From an uncultured Acidovorax sp. (GTDB lineage: Bacteria; Pseudomonadota; Gammaproteobacteria; Burkholderiales; Burkholderiaceae_C): a DNA stretch of 38,029 nucleotides. Made by a program: the position numbers and the translations under genes. How positions within the stretch are numbered: position 1 is the first letter of the stretch; the number at the start of each line of letters is the position of its first letter. Under the pieces are notes generated by a model that saw nothing but the letters and a program-made list of their open reading frames with translations, was not told the origin of the DNA and did not search any database. Location of the stretch: NCBI GenBank assembly GCA_913774625.1, contig CAJYHL010000030.1, positions 1-38,029 of the forward strand. The letters run 5' to 3'. Shown in pieces: positions 37,907 through 38,029 of this stretch.

Positions 37907-38029
37907 AGAACCTGTTTACGATCTTCGACACAGCAAAGCCAAGAATGCCAAGTGGACGAACTGCAAGCTGGTGTTGAGCAACCTCTCGCAGTTCTTCCAT
38001 AAACGCCTGTTCTTGTCCAACCAGGCAAA
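37907..38029 (-). mobile_element. IS5-family insertion sequence end (right edge)
   Basis: The element runs off the window. Its outer end is near GAACCTGTTTACGATC (starting about 37908) next to a TTA that may be part of the short target duplication usual for IS5/IS427-type elements. The transposase end lies inside it. The element sits in the 5' leader of the MFS gene, oriented the same way. Confidence 0.7.
37916..38029 (-). CDS. IS5-family transposase, C-terminal fragment (runs off window)
   Basis: The last 37 residues before a TAA stop read FAWLDKNRRLWKNCERLLNT and continue to FVHLAFLALLCRRS. This is the conserved C-terminus of IS5-family DDE transposases (second ORF of IS427-type elements). 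The third catalytic acidic residue would lie just upstream, outside the window. Whether the full element is intact cannot be seen. Confidence 0.85.
   Translation of the reverse strand, partial: FAWLDKNRRLWKNCERLLNTSLQFVHLAFLALLCRRS

Noticed and set aside
1-38029. CRISPR array, tRNA or rRNA genes, prophage or integrative-element genes
   Set aside because: No regularly spaced repeats, no cloverleaf with CCA-type acceptor and TTC arm, and no integrase, capsid or conjugation genes were seen; the only mobile DNA is the two partial IS elements at the edges.

Overview
The window is a GC-rich stretch (roughly two thirds G+C by eye) that looks like chromosome of a Comamonadaceae betaproteobacterium (Acidovorax/Paracidovorax/Alicycliphilus type). 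This rests on protein sequence style and gene content (type-2 LeuA, RdgC, ArsB/ArsC set, WG-repeat and 7TMR-DISM proteins) and on a long palindromic terminator resembling one I remember from this family. It is inference, since no 16S or other marker gene is present. Both ends lie inside insertion sequences: an IS3-family orfA start at the left edge and an IS5-family transposase C-terminus at the right edge.

Layout. 1-3.9 kb: IS3 end, an AcoR/DhaR-like sigma-54 activator with no visible target, a YkgJ-type Cys-cluster protein, a KGG stress protein and an acylphosphatase. 3.9-10 kb: small housekeeping and stress genes (two-cluster ferredoxin, exported unknown, OsmC, hydrophilic unknown, DinG helicase, PhnA/YjdM protein, PNPOx-like stress protein). 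10.1-12.8 kb: a 7TMR-DISM histidine kinase and its OmpR-type response regulator, which has a TTG start. 12.8-16.6 kb, minus strand: a compact three-gene operon encoding a secreted HExxH metalloprotease-like protein with a Cys-containing C-terminal sorting signal, an exported unknown, and a CAAX-type glutamic intramembrane protease. I read this as a dedicated JDVT-CTERM/MrtJ-type sorting system. 16.8-20.1 kb: DEDDh exonuclease and WG-repeat membrane protein. 20.1-23.9 kb: leuA behind a Leu-rich leader peptide that uses rare CTA codons (attenuator), an NlpC/P60 lipoprotein and a DAHP synthase. 24.2-29.0 kb: a 1607-residue GAF/PAS/GGDEF/EAL protein.

29.0-30.1 kb is non-coding and looks like a replication origin. 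It contains two copies of the same module about 500 bp apart: AT-rich tract, an identical 15-bp DnaA-trio array, exactly 14 bp of spacer, then a DnaA box. Further DnaA boxes lie between and after the modules. No dnaA, dnaN, rpmH or parAB gene lies beside it.

30.1-38.0 kb: PagL-type lipid A deacylase, Spy/CpxP-like periplasmic protein, RdgC, a fused SpmA-SpmB-type membrane protein, an arsR-arsB-arsC operon with a clear ArsR operator palindrome, and a convergent MFS transporter whose 5' leader is interrupted by the IS5-family element.

The two most notable items are the bipartite origin away from dnaA and the self-contained C-terminal protein-sorting operon. The leuA leader attenuator is a clear third.
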